Source of the DNA: a virus
IMG/VR virus record: IMGVR_UViG_3300023174_000039
Coordinates: 248,001 to 312,000 of that record
Strand: one strand, 5' to 3'
DNA length: 64,000 bases
In this document: positions 26,217 through 38,900 of the stretch, in pieces
Numbering within the stretch: position 1 is the first letter of the stretch
Layout: the number at the start of each line of letters is the position of its first letter
Notes under the pieces: model-generated
The model's database searches: none
Told to the model about the DNA's origin: nothing
Seen by the model: the letters and a program-made list of their open reading frames with translations, nothing else
Position numbers and translations under genes: made by a program

Positions 26217-26224
26217 TATTTATA
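26217..26224 (-). promoter_or_regulatory. T4-late-like promoter octamer TATAAATA
   Basis: The complement of 26217-26224 is a perfect TATAAATA in the short gap before the tail-fibre gene starting at 26191. AGGAACAGGTAAC in the leader provides a Shine-Dalgarno region. It fits the gp55-like late sigma encoded at 55045. Confidence 0.65.
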
Positions 26225-26825
26225 CAGCATTAATATTGCTTAATGTCTGTATACGTAATGTATAATCAATTTGAATCTGTCGATTCAAACTTTTTTGCAC
26301 TGGATGGAAGATCACATGCGTGATCAAACGTAGGTTATCTGCGCTTCCGTTCCAGGCTTTTAGTCCCAATTCGTCAAATACATATTCGCCATTGTAATTT
26401 GTTGAATTATCAAATGCTTGTTGTTCTGGCGGCTCGCCGTAGTCTAGCAAACAACTTACCAAAATGTCTGTATAAACATTTCCAGATGTATGTAACACTG
26501 TCATTTTGTTGTTTTCTGGATCAGTATCTGCTGCCGAATTGTCGTTTATTACCTTGGCATAGGTTTGATTGTACAAGTCAGCATTTTGACCTGTTGTGTT
26601 TGGGGGCAAATATGTAATAACGCCCGTAGGGTCTACACTAGATCCACCGTTGCCAAACGCCATTTGATAGATATACCCGGTGTTACGATCAGCCAGAGTC
26701 TGGGCCATTGCAATTGAAATATTTTCGTAATGAATAGCATTATGATCATCATAAAAGATCTCACCACTTTTTGGGTCGTGTATCTTGACATGTCCTGTAA
26801 TCTTGGCAAGTCCTGAAGTTATCAT
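26220..26825 (-). CDS. Conserved virion-associated protein of unknown function (201 residues)
   Basis: A 201-residue protein with a predicted beta-rich character: AKITGHVKIHDPKSGEIFYD at the N-terminus, RNTGYIYQMAFGNGGSSVDP in the middle, and EYVFDELGLKAW followed by an IQIDYTLRIQT end. I do not recognise a named domain. The position between the giant baseplate-linked protein and the fibre suggests a baseplate or fibre-connector component. Its ATG overlaps the stop of the small upstream ORF as ATGA. Confidence 0.6.
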   Translation of the reverse strand: MITSGLAKITGHVKIHDPKSGEIFYDDHNAIHYENISIAMAQTLADRNTGYIYQMAFGNGGSSVDPTGVITYLPPNTTGQNADLYNQTYAKVINDNSAADTDPENNKMTVLHTSGNVYTDILVSCLLDYGEPPEQQAFDNSTNYNGEYVFDELGLKAWNGSADNLRLITHVIFHPVQKSLNRQIQIDYTLRIQTLSNINAV

Positions 26826-26974
26826 CCTCGTCCCTCCACAATGGTTTTTTGTGTAGTTGGGTCGCTGATTCTAAAATGGGCTTGTACGCTGATTGTGCCC
26901 ATTTCGTTTGGGCGGCGGGGCCGGGCCGGCTGTGGAGCGGGTGTTGCGGGCTTGTTGTGCGTTGTATTTGACAT
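26822..26974 (-). CDS. Small proline-rich late protein (50 residues)
   Basis: An ORF from the ATG complementary to 26972-26974 to TGA at 26822-26824. It encodes a 50-residue peptide with a Pro/Ala/Arg-rich N-terminus (KPATPAPQPARPRRPNE) and a C-terminal half HFRISDPTTQKTIVEGRG that looks beta-forming. The DNA of the N-terminal half is far more GC-rich than its surroundings. It fits tightly between the giant gene (19-nt gap upstream) and the next gene (ATGA overlap), which supports it as real. Function unknown; possibly a small structural piece. Confidence 0.6.
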   Translation of the reverse strand: MSNTTHNKPATPAPQPARPRRPNEMGTISVQAHFRISDPTTQKTIVEGRG

Positions 26975-26993
26975 GGTCTTTTATTTATCCGTG

Positions 26994-29900
26994 TTATAAT
27001 CCGCGTAAGAACCTTGCGGCTTGTGTGTTGGTTTGTTGCAGAGCAATACCATTGGAAACTGTGCTTATTGTACCTGTTCCTGTGCCAGGTCCTGTTGCAG
27101 TAAACAGTATTCCCACTGTGTTTTCTGCGGCGCCAATCCGGGTAAAATCAGTGTTGCCAACAGCATTAATAAAGTAACTTTCTCCGGCAATTGCCGTGGT
27201 TGCCTTTTGAACTATGCCATTACCATACCAGAAGTATCCACGACGTTGAGCAATAGTAACTGATACTCCAGCTGCTGGCGCCAGCAACGGATGATATGGA
27301 TCGTTATCGGTGATAAATTCTACGCCAATTGTGTAAGGGTCTCCTGGCACCACTGGATCCACAGTAAACACAGTATAGCGATATTGACTGGGTGTGTTGA
27401 CTTCTGTAATTGGGTATTGGCGAGTTCCTCCCACATACACTTCAATGCTGTGATCAATGTACACTGTACTGGAATCTTTGGGGTCTACAATAGGCAAGTA
27501 AATGCTTGGGGCATAGAATATAGTAGTTGATCCATCTGCCAATGTGTCATCTTTGATGATGTGATCTTGGTACTGTTCGCCCAGCAAATTGCCACGGCCC
27601 ATGTCGTAGATTGGGGTGCCAATGATGTGCTCTGCGGCAGCAGTACCAGCAGTACCTCGCATGAGTCCTGAAATTGTATTCAATGCAGTATTGCGGTAAC
27701 GATACATAATGCGCTCGCCACCAATGGTACACACACCAAATACTCCATTTGTTAAGTCTGGCTCAGACAAGTTTGATGCATTTAACACATACATTATGTC
27801 AGCTATAGAACTTAATGGTTGAACTAGTTCTGTGGTGGAGTTTGTTGTAATTCTGTAGGTAGCTTGTACTCCTCGCATGTCCTGAAACACCCGGAAAGCC
27901 ATGGCTTCTGGTACAATGCTATTGGTAAATTCTTGTATTACTGCAATATCGCTAGAAGCAATTGCACCGCTGGCAAAAATCACATACTGTCCTTGCACAG
28001 TGTAATCTTGTCCGTCAAACAATCTATAACCATTGAGTGTTACCCATAGACGACTTGCATCAACTCCCAGTCTACCAAGGTCAAATTGATTTGACAGCAA
28101 CGGAATACCTTCAGAATAAGCATATGATCCGGGATCATTGTTGACTACTCCTGTATCAAATGCAGTTGAATCATATGGTTCATCAATAACCACTCCGCCT
28201 ACTACGGGTCCTTGATACACTTGAGTTAAAATGTTCTGTTGTGAAGTATCATTAAACGTAGTCACAGCAATAATTGATCCAACCGATGGCGGGCTAATCA
28301 GTTGCAATTGAGATCCTGCTACATAGTATGCGGCTGCAACACTTACAGAGATTAAAATTCTAGCACCGTAATCAGGCGCTGTAACAAACTGTACTTGACG
28401 ACCCGGAGTGTTAGATCCATTCCAGTTGGTCACACTGTAGTCTCCTGTGATTGAACCAAAACTCTGCACTTGTAGAACGTTATCTACAAACACAGTAATG
28501 TCTGTCACAGGATTGATAATTGATTGCTGATATCCACCACGTTGTGGCAATCCAAAGCTGGTAGTACTGTTGTCACCAATCCACTCAATGCCTTCATAAG
28601 GACGCAATCTAACACCATTGATTTCTACAATCATGTTAGGAATATTTGTACCTGCTACCGAATTGGCCAAGTTAACAGTTTTGCTGGCATTAATAGCCGA
28701 AGTAACTGTGAAATATTCTGTTTGCGGTGTGCTCCAGGAATACTGTTTTGGTGTAGTAAATCCAAGAATAGTTATATTCAACGCATCGGTACTGGTGTAT
28801 ACTCGGTTCAGCGCGATCTTGCTAAGAGTTGTTGGCACAAACTGTTGCCAGTAGGCTGTGTTATGGATATCAATACCGGCAATGACATTTTGTAATGCTC
28901 TATAATATGTTGTAGGCCCTGTTGTGTATACTACATCAAGTGTGCTGTAAGTATTCAACTGGTTCCATATACTTGCTGGATAGTAAGGTTCCCAGGAGTT
29001 AACTGCGGTATACACGCCATTAACAAACAAAACTGCTTGATATATTTCAGTTGAATTAACAGGCACAATCAATTTGTTGCCCACTTTGTCACCAACATAA
29101 TTTTGTCTGTACAACTGACTTCCGCCGCCCAATTCGTAAGCTGTGATGTTTATAATGTCGCCACTGGTCACTCCAGAACGCATTGCAACAGTGCGAGCTA
29201 CCCAATCAACCACATAGTCAATATTTGGCACAAGATCTATTCCTGAGCTAACATTGCTAATTTCAAGATGCACTGGGTTTTCTACCAGTCCGTTCCAATT
29301 CAGCTCAGTGTTGCTCAAGCTGTATGTGTACCGACGGCTGGTAATTTGAAATCCATGACCGTTGGATCCAGCAATGTTGTCATACAATGTCCAGTCTGAC
29401 CCTGGACGAGTATATACTCTTATGTCTAGTGTGTCAAATTCAGAGCCATTTACTAGTTCTTCGGGTGCATAACCTTCATACATTCCAATAAATTTTCCAC
29501 CATCAATGTTGATGTCAGAATATCTTGTGCCCAGGTATACATCACGGAAACTACTGGAGTATGTGGCATCCAGCATTTGCAAACTGATTGCTTGCATAGA
29601 TCCCGTGGCTGTTGTTAGCTCTATTGTAAACCCGCCAACTTTGGCGCAGATAGTAAAATGTGTTTGATCAACTATGTCTTTTACAAAATAGTTAACATCT
29701 TGTTCTATACCGCCAATGGTAGTGCCTAAGAATTTGATAGGTGCAGTTGCTTGCAGTCCCAAAGTATTGGTGCACGTAATTTGGTTGTTGTCTGCAGAAG
29801 TTGCAGTACACTCAAGTTGTGTACTGGTTGGGTCACTTCCCAAGAAATAGTCTCCCCAAACCTGCACACCTGGATAACTTGTACCATCAATCAACAATGG

Positions 29901-32900
29901 CAGGTCAAGACCTGGTTCGTTGACTCCTGGAATATAGTAACCCATTGTGCGATCAACCCCACTAAGTTCATTAGCAGGAACTAATTGCCAATCTTCTAAA
30001 TTAAATGTTGCACTTGTTACTGATGTACCAGTAGGATTGGCAGCTCTCCAAACTTGATCATCGTATCTAACTAATGTACCGTTCTCGTAAGTGACATTGG
30101 CAGTCCATGTGAGTATGTTTGTATGGTACTGATACCGATCGTATTTGATAACAGTTTTAAAGCTACGAACAAGGTCGTTATTCATTAACGCATATGCTCG
30201 CGCTCCAGAGCCATTGCCACCACTGAATATCACATTGGGTGTCGCATAATATCCTGAACCTTCGTCAATGATTGCAACGTACAATACCGACGCTGTACCT
30301 GATGCATTAACTGGTCCCAAGAAAGCCTGTAGTGTAGCAGGCGTTGTTGCATCACCATCAAGAGTTACTGTTGGCGGTTCTGTATAGCCGCTGCCGCCAG
30401 TGATCACTTTGATAAGTTGTAAATTCAACAAGTAATGATTGTACCACTGACTGTACGGCCATGCTTGCCATACTAGACTTGATGGCGGAGTATCACTCAG
30501 TGTATTGTCTTGCTGGTGTGTGCTGTGCAAGTACGGCTCTTGATAACGTGGGTCAGTGGTGTCATCAATGTTTAAAATTGGACTTGTGTACTGGGGAACA
30601 ACCAAACTGGTATTATAGTAAGCCGGTACATCAAAGTCAGTTACGTCACCGCCGTATTCGTCTTGACCGTTGTATCGCAAATTAAATTCACGAATTTGAA
30701 CGTGATAGGGTTTGACTTCTTTGACGTAGTCAAGCACAAATTCTTGATTGTCACGACGATAGTTCTGGAACGGTGCTAGGTTACGAATATTATGATCTAC
30801 ATCAATCAATGATGTTTTGACCAACCACTCAGGTGCTGAGAATTCACTCAACACAAAGTTAAACATCAAAGTTAATGCTTTGTTGCGCTCAAGTGCAAGT
30901 TCGTCAATGAACAATTCTTCGTTGATTGCTTGTATAATCTTGCGAGTTTCAATCACTGGCTCCTGGTCAAAGTATTGTGCGTCAAATACTTCAACGTCAA
31001 ATCCAAAACGTCCCAGTGCATAGTTGTATATTTCTGCAGAGATTTCAATTGTTCCATCTTGTAACCCAACTCGTTCCCATCCAAGATCAGTTAACAAATA
31101 AATTTCAAACTTGCCTTGAGCATTGGCAGTGACCTTTACACTAGATCCAACAGGCACCGTGATTGTTGCCAGGGCACTGTAGTTAGGAACTTCAGCGATA
31201 ACTTTGGTGCTTGAATTGTATCCTGGACGATACCAGTTGACATAACTCCAGTATCTACGAGTATCATAATTTTGCACACGAGTCAACACAAGTTCTTTGG
31301 TACCAACCAAAGCGCCTTGTCCGTTTTGAACTGTGTAAATTGTCCACAAGCCGTTGTTTCGACTATCACTGTCAACTAGATACTTGTATCCAAATGGTAC
31401 TAGACTGATATCTTGAAAACTAAGAATTTCTAAATTAGCAACTCTTAGATTCCAATTGACAATTCCACCGGTAGTTGATGGCGGTTCAGGTTCTCTAGAG
31501 TTCAACAGCAAAAGGCTGCGATTTTCAACTATGGGATACAATGATAACACATTGTTTGTGCGCACAATGTAATTTTTCAGTGCGGCAAATCGGTCCACAA
31601 ACATTGACTGTCGTGGACGGAACTGTACGCCGTATCGTTCTGCATCGTTTAGTGTGGGGTCAGGAACTAAATTACCAGCAGTATCAACACCGCAAAAGCT
31701 GTCTTGCAATTTGCGATACAAGTTGGTGCTTAAGAATGCGTCTGACTTTCCTTGTGCAATTAGTTCATATTCAACGTGAACATTGTTATCAGTGTATTCT
31801 CGATCAAATTCAACACTGATCACTGTGTCTTCTGCTTCAATGATCGTTGTGGCATTGTAAATTGCAACAGTACTTGCATTAACCGGAGCAATATATGCTA
31901 TTCCGCTGGCTTTGGGATTTTCAATATAATTGGCCACTGTTTGTGGTGCCAGAGTTTTACCTTGTTGTGTTGCAACAGTTGTGAGTCCCTTGACCCAGAA
32001 ATAGTAATAGGTATTGAATGTACCATCAACACTTAATTTGGTACTCACAGTATATGAATACACATTCAATGGTTTTCCTTCACCTGTGTATGTTGCAGGT
32101 GGTACACTAGATTGTATCCATTGATACATATCAACGGTACTTCCTGGAAATACTTGTCCCCAACGACGGCTTGCATACACAATGTCATCCTGGTTTGGAT
32201 CAATAAATCTCACTGTGCTAACATCCCACCAGACTTGTCCCACATGATCAGCTAACCAGGTGTTTCCTGAATTGTTAGTTGGGCCAACATTATAACCTGC
32301 GGGGTCAATTGCGCTGATGTAATTGATATTTTGTTTGGCAGCGCCAAGTATCTTACCTTGCAATGGATCAAAGAAATCAAACTGCTGTGTTCTTGCACTG
32401 GTAAGTCGATCGTATGTAAACACCGAATTCAACAGTCGAATATCCACCACTGGTTGTTGTACTCGTATTGGAGTCCAAGCTGGCATGCGAGTTGCATTTT
32501 CGAACACAAATACACGACCATAGTTAGATCCTGAACTGTCAGCGGCAGTAGCATCACTGCCCGACGCTCCAACCATTAACACACCGTCAACATAGCTTAC
32601 AGATGCACCATATACATCATAAGGATAAACGTTGCTGTCAGTTATTTGTAAACCAAATGCAAATTTACCTGGGTTGGCTGCGGTTTCATCTGCGCTGGCC
32701 AAATAATCATATGTGTACACCGCACCACTTTGAACCACTTCTGAGAAGAAGATTGTGCTGTTTTCATCAAAGTCTGTGGTACCATCATCAAATATAGTGA
32801 TCAAATACAATGTGCCACGAGGAGAGCCAACTACTAAGTTAGCAGCCGAGTCATCAATGCTAATACTTGTGCCAAATCCAGCAAAGTCTACAGGATAAGG

Positions 32901-35900
32901 GCTATAGATACTTTGGGTGTATGTAAAAGTATTGAAACCAATTGTGGTAAATGCACTACCAACTGATCCTGGAGCCACCTGAAGTTTGTTGCCCGGTGCA
33001 GCCGAGGCAGGATTTTTAACAGCAATAGTCAGGTATCCTTTAGATACACTGGCCACAACGTTTGGTACAGTTTCTGTAATAGACTGTGCTAGACGTTGCA
33101 GGCTTGTTTGTTCAGCGGTGGGAAATAAAATTACAACGTCTTGATTGTTGACTCGTAGAGTATGTCCGGGTGTCAACACCGGATCCTGGTTTAAAGACAC
33201 TGTGCTACCGTACACACGGCTTTGATTTACATTGCGTTGTACACTTCCAGACTTCCAGCCATCTGTGCTGTCTTGTGGAGCACCAACATACAAACTGCAA
33301 CTGTACACACAGATGTCTACAGATTGTCCAAAGTTAGTGTATTCAGTCACAGTATTTTTGGTAATCTTTTGCATCTGTGTGAACTGGTTGGTTTCAATCT
33401 CAATTACATCGCCAGTTTGTAGATCAGAGTTAATGGTGATATCATTGCCGCTGACAGTGAAACTATTTGAAGCTCCAATGATACTGTTGTTTTGGTTTAC
33501 CAAGAATACATTATTAACAATAACACTTACAGGTGCAGTAACAGTTCCTAGTACTGTGAACATGGTTGAGCTTGGATCAGTTCCGTAATCAAACCGCTGA
33601 ACGTTGCGATCAAACACATACACACTACCAGCATCAACCTTGCCACTGATGTCTTCGTCTTTACATCCAATAATGACTTGTCGGCCATCAACTGTGGTAG
33701 TGACACTATAGCCAAACTGTGCATCGGCTGCTAGTCCGGCAACAGTCAATGTGTTAACATATTCAAAATAACTCTGAGCTTGTACTGAAATTAAGGTACC
33801 TGCGGCAGGATTGTTAACAAATGTCATGTCCTGTGTGCTGGTATTAAATGTGTAATCGATACCTGGACGTTGTAACACAGTATCAACATATACAGAGAAT
33901 GAATAGATGTTATCAACTGTGAAGAAATATTCATTTAGAGAAAATGTTGATGTTAGTGTAACAGGAGTGTATGCAATATTAAATGTTTCAACTTTTCCAC
34001 CTGCGCCCACAGATACCACTGTTAGCACTAAATTTGCTTGGCCGCCAAACTTGCTGGCTGCAAAAGTTATTGTATTTCCTACTGCATACCCAGTACCACC
34101 AGCAGTTACACCTACACCTCCTGAGATACTGCCTGGTTGTCCAACTTCATTACGAACTCGTCTGATAGTAAACTTAGCGCCTGTGCCTGAACCAGAAGTT
34201 GATGTTTGAGCAACGTTATAGTAATTGCCGCCATCAATAATTTTATTGTTATAACGGTGAATGTCAACCAACACACCAACTGCTGGCGCTGTTGCAAATG
34301 TCACTGTGGCCAATCCTGAGTCAACTGTGTAGTCTGTACCAAGTAATTGTTGTGTTCCGTCGAGTGTTACCAACAGCTGAGTAGCAGTGTTAATTTGTAT
34401 AGTTTGAGCTATGCTAAAAGATTTGGTGACTCCATCTCCTCTAGATTTAACAAATTGATCTTGCCAGTCTACTCGACCGTATGCATATACTTTGTTGGCA
34501 GCAGGTGCTCCTATGTATACCCAGCGTTCATCAGTGCTGATTGCTACGCTGTGTCCAAATAATCCTGATTCAGTGTTGTTGGGTGATACCAACAACTGCC
34601 ACGATACATAGGGAATTACACCCGGTTTGCCAAGATTTGGATCACGATAAATTATCGCGGCGTATCCAACATCTGCTTGGCTGGCAGGACCAAGACTCTT
34701 GCTTGCACCAGCAACTGCCCATGTTTGGTTGCCAAATTCCACGGCATTTCCAAATCCGCGAGCGCCGGTAGTGTCAAGAGTTAAAACAGCATCTCCGTTG
34801 GCCACTGGACTTACAGGTGCATACTGATCGCTGTAGTTTTTAACATAAACATACACAGCACCTTTTTCTGCACCAGTTGGGAATCCGTAGCGTGGGCTAC
34901 CTACCAAAGCGGCAAATCTATTACGGGCCTGTGACACGCTCTGTCCATACTGCTCTGTGGCATCTAGTAATTTAGGTGACAACTCAATCACTGTTGAAAA
35001 CTGATTTTCTTTTTGTAAAACTTCCCAATGCCCTGTTCCGTCATTGTCTACCCATAACTTAGCACCTGTTTGAATATCATTTGCATAAGGTAGATTTATA
35101 ATGTCACTGGCCTGTCTCACACGTTGAGTTTTTAATGTAAATCCAATACCAACGCCGTTGATAACTGTTTGGCCACCAGGGGTGAATGTATATGCAATAG
35201 TAACACGGTTAATACCTTGAACAGTTAGTACTTTGTATACACCATCAATTCTTGTGTCAAATTGTTTGATGATCAGTCGATCGCCAACTGACAAACCGTG
35301 TGGCTTGGTAAAGTTTACAATTGATGTTCCATCTAGGTTGTCACACACGTGGTCAATAAAACCTGGAATGTTGACGCAACGATAAATGTCCCAGTCGTAG
35401 TTGTTGACCTTGGCCACCCATACGGTGGCACCAACACTCACCAATCCTAAATTGGCAGCAATAGTAGATCTTGTTCCGAGATCAAAAGTAGCAATGTCAG
35501 CATCTTCAAGATTGACATATCCTGCATTTGGCAATGCAGTATCAGTTACTTGTGTGATTGTGGTAGGCAAAAAGTCTGGAGAAGTCAATTTATAACTTTG
35601 TCTCCAGACATTGTCTAATAAAATAGTCTGGTCTGCTTGACTTTGTTCTTGTGGTTGAATAACTTGTACTAAACTTGGATTTGCACTTAGCAATGCACGA
35701 TTTAGTTTTAGTTCAACAAAACTGCGGTTAGCATTGGCTCCGTATACTGCACGTTGTACCGCCCAGTTTTCATAGATCTGATAGTCTGCAGATTCTTTAC
35801 CAAGATTAGCATTGCTCAACAACTCTGCTGAAAGAATTGTGCCTTTGGTGCCCAAAAACTGTGAATAAACATTTACCTGGCTGACATCATCCAAATTCAG

Positions 35901-38900
35901 TGCTGCCATGTACTGGCGCGGACGGAATCCAATCAAGCCATAACTCAGCAAATCGTTGTCATTCTCAAGATTGGCACTGTTGATACTGTATGAATTTTGT
36001 AATTGGTTGGCCTTGTTTGAGATATTGGGCAATAATCCCAATGCAATCTGATTGTAATCGCTCTTGACCCACTTGTTGAAATCAAAGTCAGTACTGGGAT
36101 CAACAATGACCTGCGCACTCCAATACTGGTCTTTGTACTTGACAATTTGTCCTTTGCTGTACTTCTTGAGACCAGACCATTCTTCAACATTGTCTTGGTT
36201 TAGAATGAAACCTTGTGCATCCACAGTGCCATTCCACTCAGTGGTTGTTACACCAACAAAATTCAATCGGCTTTGTCTAGCACCTGTAATTGGTTGATAT
36301 ATTAAATCTCCAAACACTGATTGATTGTTCAACACAATCATGTGTTCAAAATTTGTGAATCTTAAATCAGCAAAACTTAAACTTTGATCAGTCAATGGCT
36401 GTAATGTCAATGTGTTATCAAGACGAACAATATTGATATTACGAGCAGGCAGCTCACGTTTGTTTTGATCTAGTATGACATTCTCGCTGGTCTGTGTGAC
36501 AATGCTGTCAACCACTGCGCCTGGTTTGGTAATTGTCAACGCACTGGCCAGTGGGTTGAGATTGATCAGGCAATTGTTTTCCCATCCTTGCTGACTCCAA
36601 TACAAGAACTCAACAACCATCTGGTCCCAGTCTAACTGATAGCCGTTGACTCTGTCATCAAACGTGAGTCCTTGATCTGTTAGTAGTTTGCCATAGCTCA
36701 ACAAGAAATCACAAACACTGGTTTGGTTAGTAAACACATACCCATAAGGAACTTGTGCCACTGTATTTGTATAAGTGGTAGGGACTCTCACAGTAACATC
36801 GCCAACTGTATATGGCTTTAATCTACCAGCTGACTGGCTTACTAAAATATTAAAGTACGGCTGAGTGGTTGAATATCCATATACAGCATAACCGCCTTCA
36901 ACAATTTGTATCACAACTGAGCTATAAATTAGTCGATCAAATGGCTGATTTTTGTACAGCAACAAATCATAACTTTCGTCAGGAATCAACAATGTTGCAT
37001 TCAAGCTGTTGGGGCTAGATTTTTCTGTGTATAATTTGATATACTGTTTGTCGGAATAACTAGCCAGTCTATAGCACAAGCGAACATCAATGCTGGCAAG
37101 ATCTGCTTCAAGGGCAGAGGTGCTGTTTATACCAGTGATACGATTATAGTCCACAATCCAGTTAATAAAACTAGCTTTGCTTGTGCCGTCACCGTACACT
37201 TGTATGCCATTGGCATCAAGTCGATACCGGTCATTGTAAAGAAATTGATCAAACTCTGCCTGATAACGATATAAATCTCTATCAGCGTACAGTGCGTAAA
37301 ACTTAGCTGGAATTGTCAATGCATACAATCTCATGACAGCAAATGGATAAGCACTAGAGTTCCGCCATGATGATTCAACAGGACTACCGTCGCCGGCACT
37401 CCAACTCTTTTGAAATGTTGTTTCGTTGTAGTTGCCAACTACACATTCAAACGGGCTTACTAAATTGCCTTCAGTATCAACTGGTATCACTTGAGTGAGT
37501 CCTGGACGCACATAGGCTGGTAGTACATATGTTCCTGCTGGATCTGCTACAATACCTGCTTCTAAATCATCCCATAGCACCATGTTTTCAGATGTGTAAG
37601 GTCCTACACCATATACAGTTTCCCACCAGGTTGGTTTGATACTGAATCCCAGCATCTCCCAAGGAGTTTTGGCAGGATCTTGTGTGTCATAAAAGTATCT
37701 ATAGATGCCACGCCAGGAGCCAATTAAGTTTTGACCAGTAGATAGTTTGTTTTGTGATCCACTATAGTTCCAGGAGAATTCGTTGTTTACAATATAATTT
37801 TGTGTGTTGTAATCAAGTTTGTTCCAGCCCACATAACTTAAAAAATCAACATTCAATATGGAATTAATTTCTTGTGATGAGTAACCGGTGTTGCGGAATT
37901 GTCCAGGAATAACATCACTGGCATTGATAGGCACTGGGTTGCCATCAAGTTTCAAGTTGTTGTAGATTCGAGTTTCAAACTCAAGTAACACTTGGTCTCG
38001 TACGTCACCAAATACTGGGGTTTGACTACCATCATGCCCAATGATAACTTCGCTGGAGCCGGATGTGGTGTCAATTGCAGTTATTACTGGACGGAATGTT
38101 GGGTACAGACCCATCTTGGTAGGAGTGTTTGGAACAAAACTTCCGTAAGTCGCTGAGTATTCTTGAACAGAGATAACATCGCCAATGGCCAATGGCACAA
38201 GTACTGTAATGCGTGGGCCATCTGTAGCAACAGTATAATCAATGCCACGAGTTAGTAATGCTTTGTTTTTGTAAACTAACAGTCCCAGATAGTTAGATGA
38301 TGTATAATTGTAAACTTGTACTGTATCAAATACATTGGTTGTGATCAAACTTACTGTGTAATTGTTTTCAATGTACACTGACCCTGATGGCAACATGTCT
38401 GACCAATAGAACGGATTAGATTCTAATCGTCCCAGAGTAATGTTGGCCATGGCCTCTACCAATATCTCTGCAGGAGTTTCTGTGTACAAAGTTAAATTGG
38501 TAACTTCGTTCATCAATAAGTCTTTGAACTTTTGGTATTCTCGCGAATTGTACTGCAAGGCAGCAAAAATATTATATTCTTTACTACGATTAAAATATCC
38601 AGCCAGTGTCAACGGACTACTTTGTTGTAGGATAATCAATCCATAAGGGCCAATGTTTCCAAGGTCTCGAGTGTTGTTGGCACCATTGATTTTACCAGAC
38701 AGTGTAATTAAGTTTTCACATATGGATTCGTAATGCGTACGAATGGTACCCAAAGTGAATACATCGCTGTTGCCATTGAGCGGGTTGTTCTCCAAATTGA
38801 TAGGCACTTGATAAAATGCCACTTGACTTGTTTGGTCGCTTAACACCAATACTTCCACAATATCGCCAATGGCATAGGTATTATCCAACGTGATAGTAGA

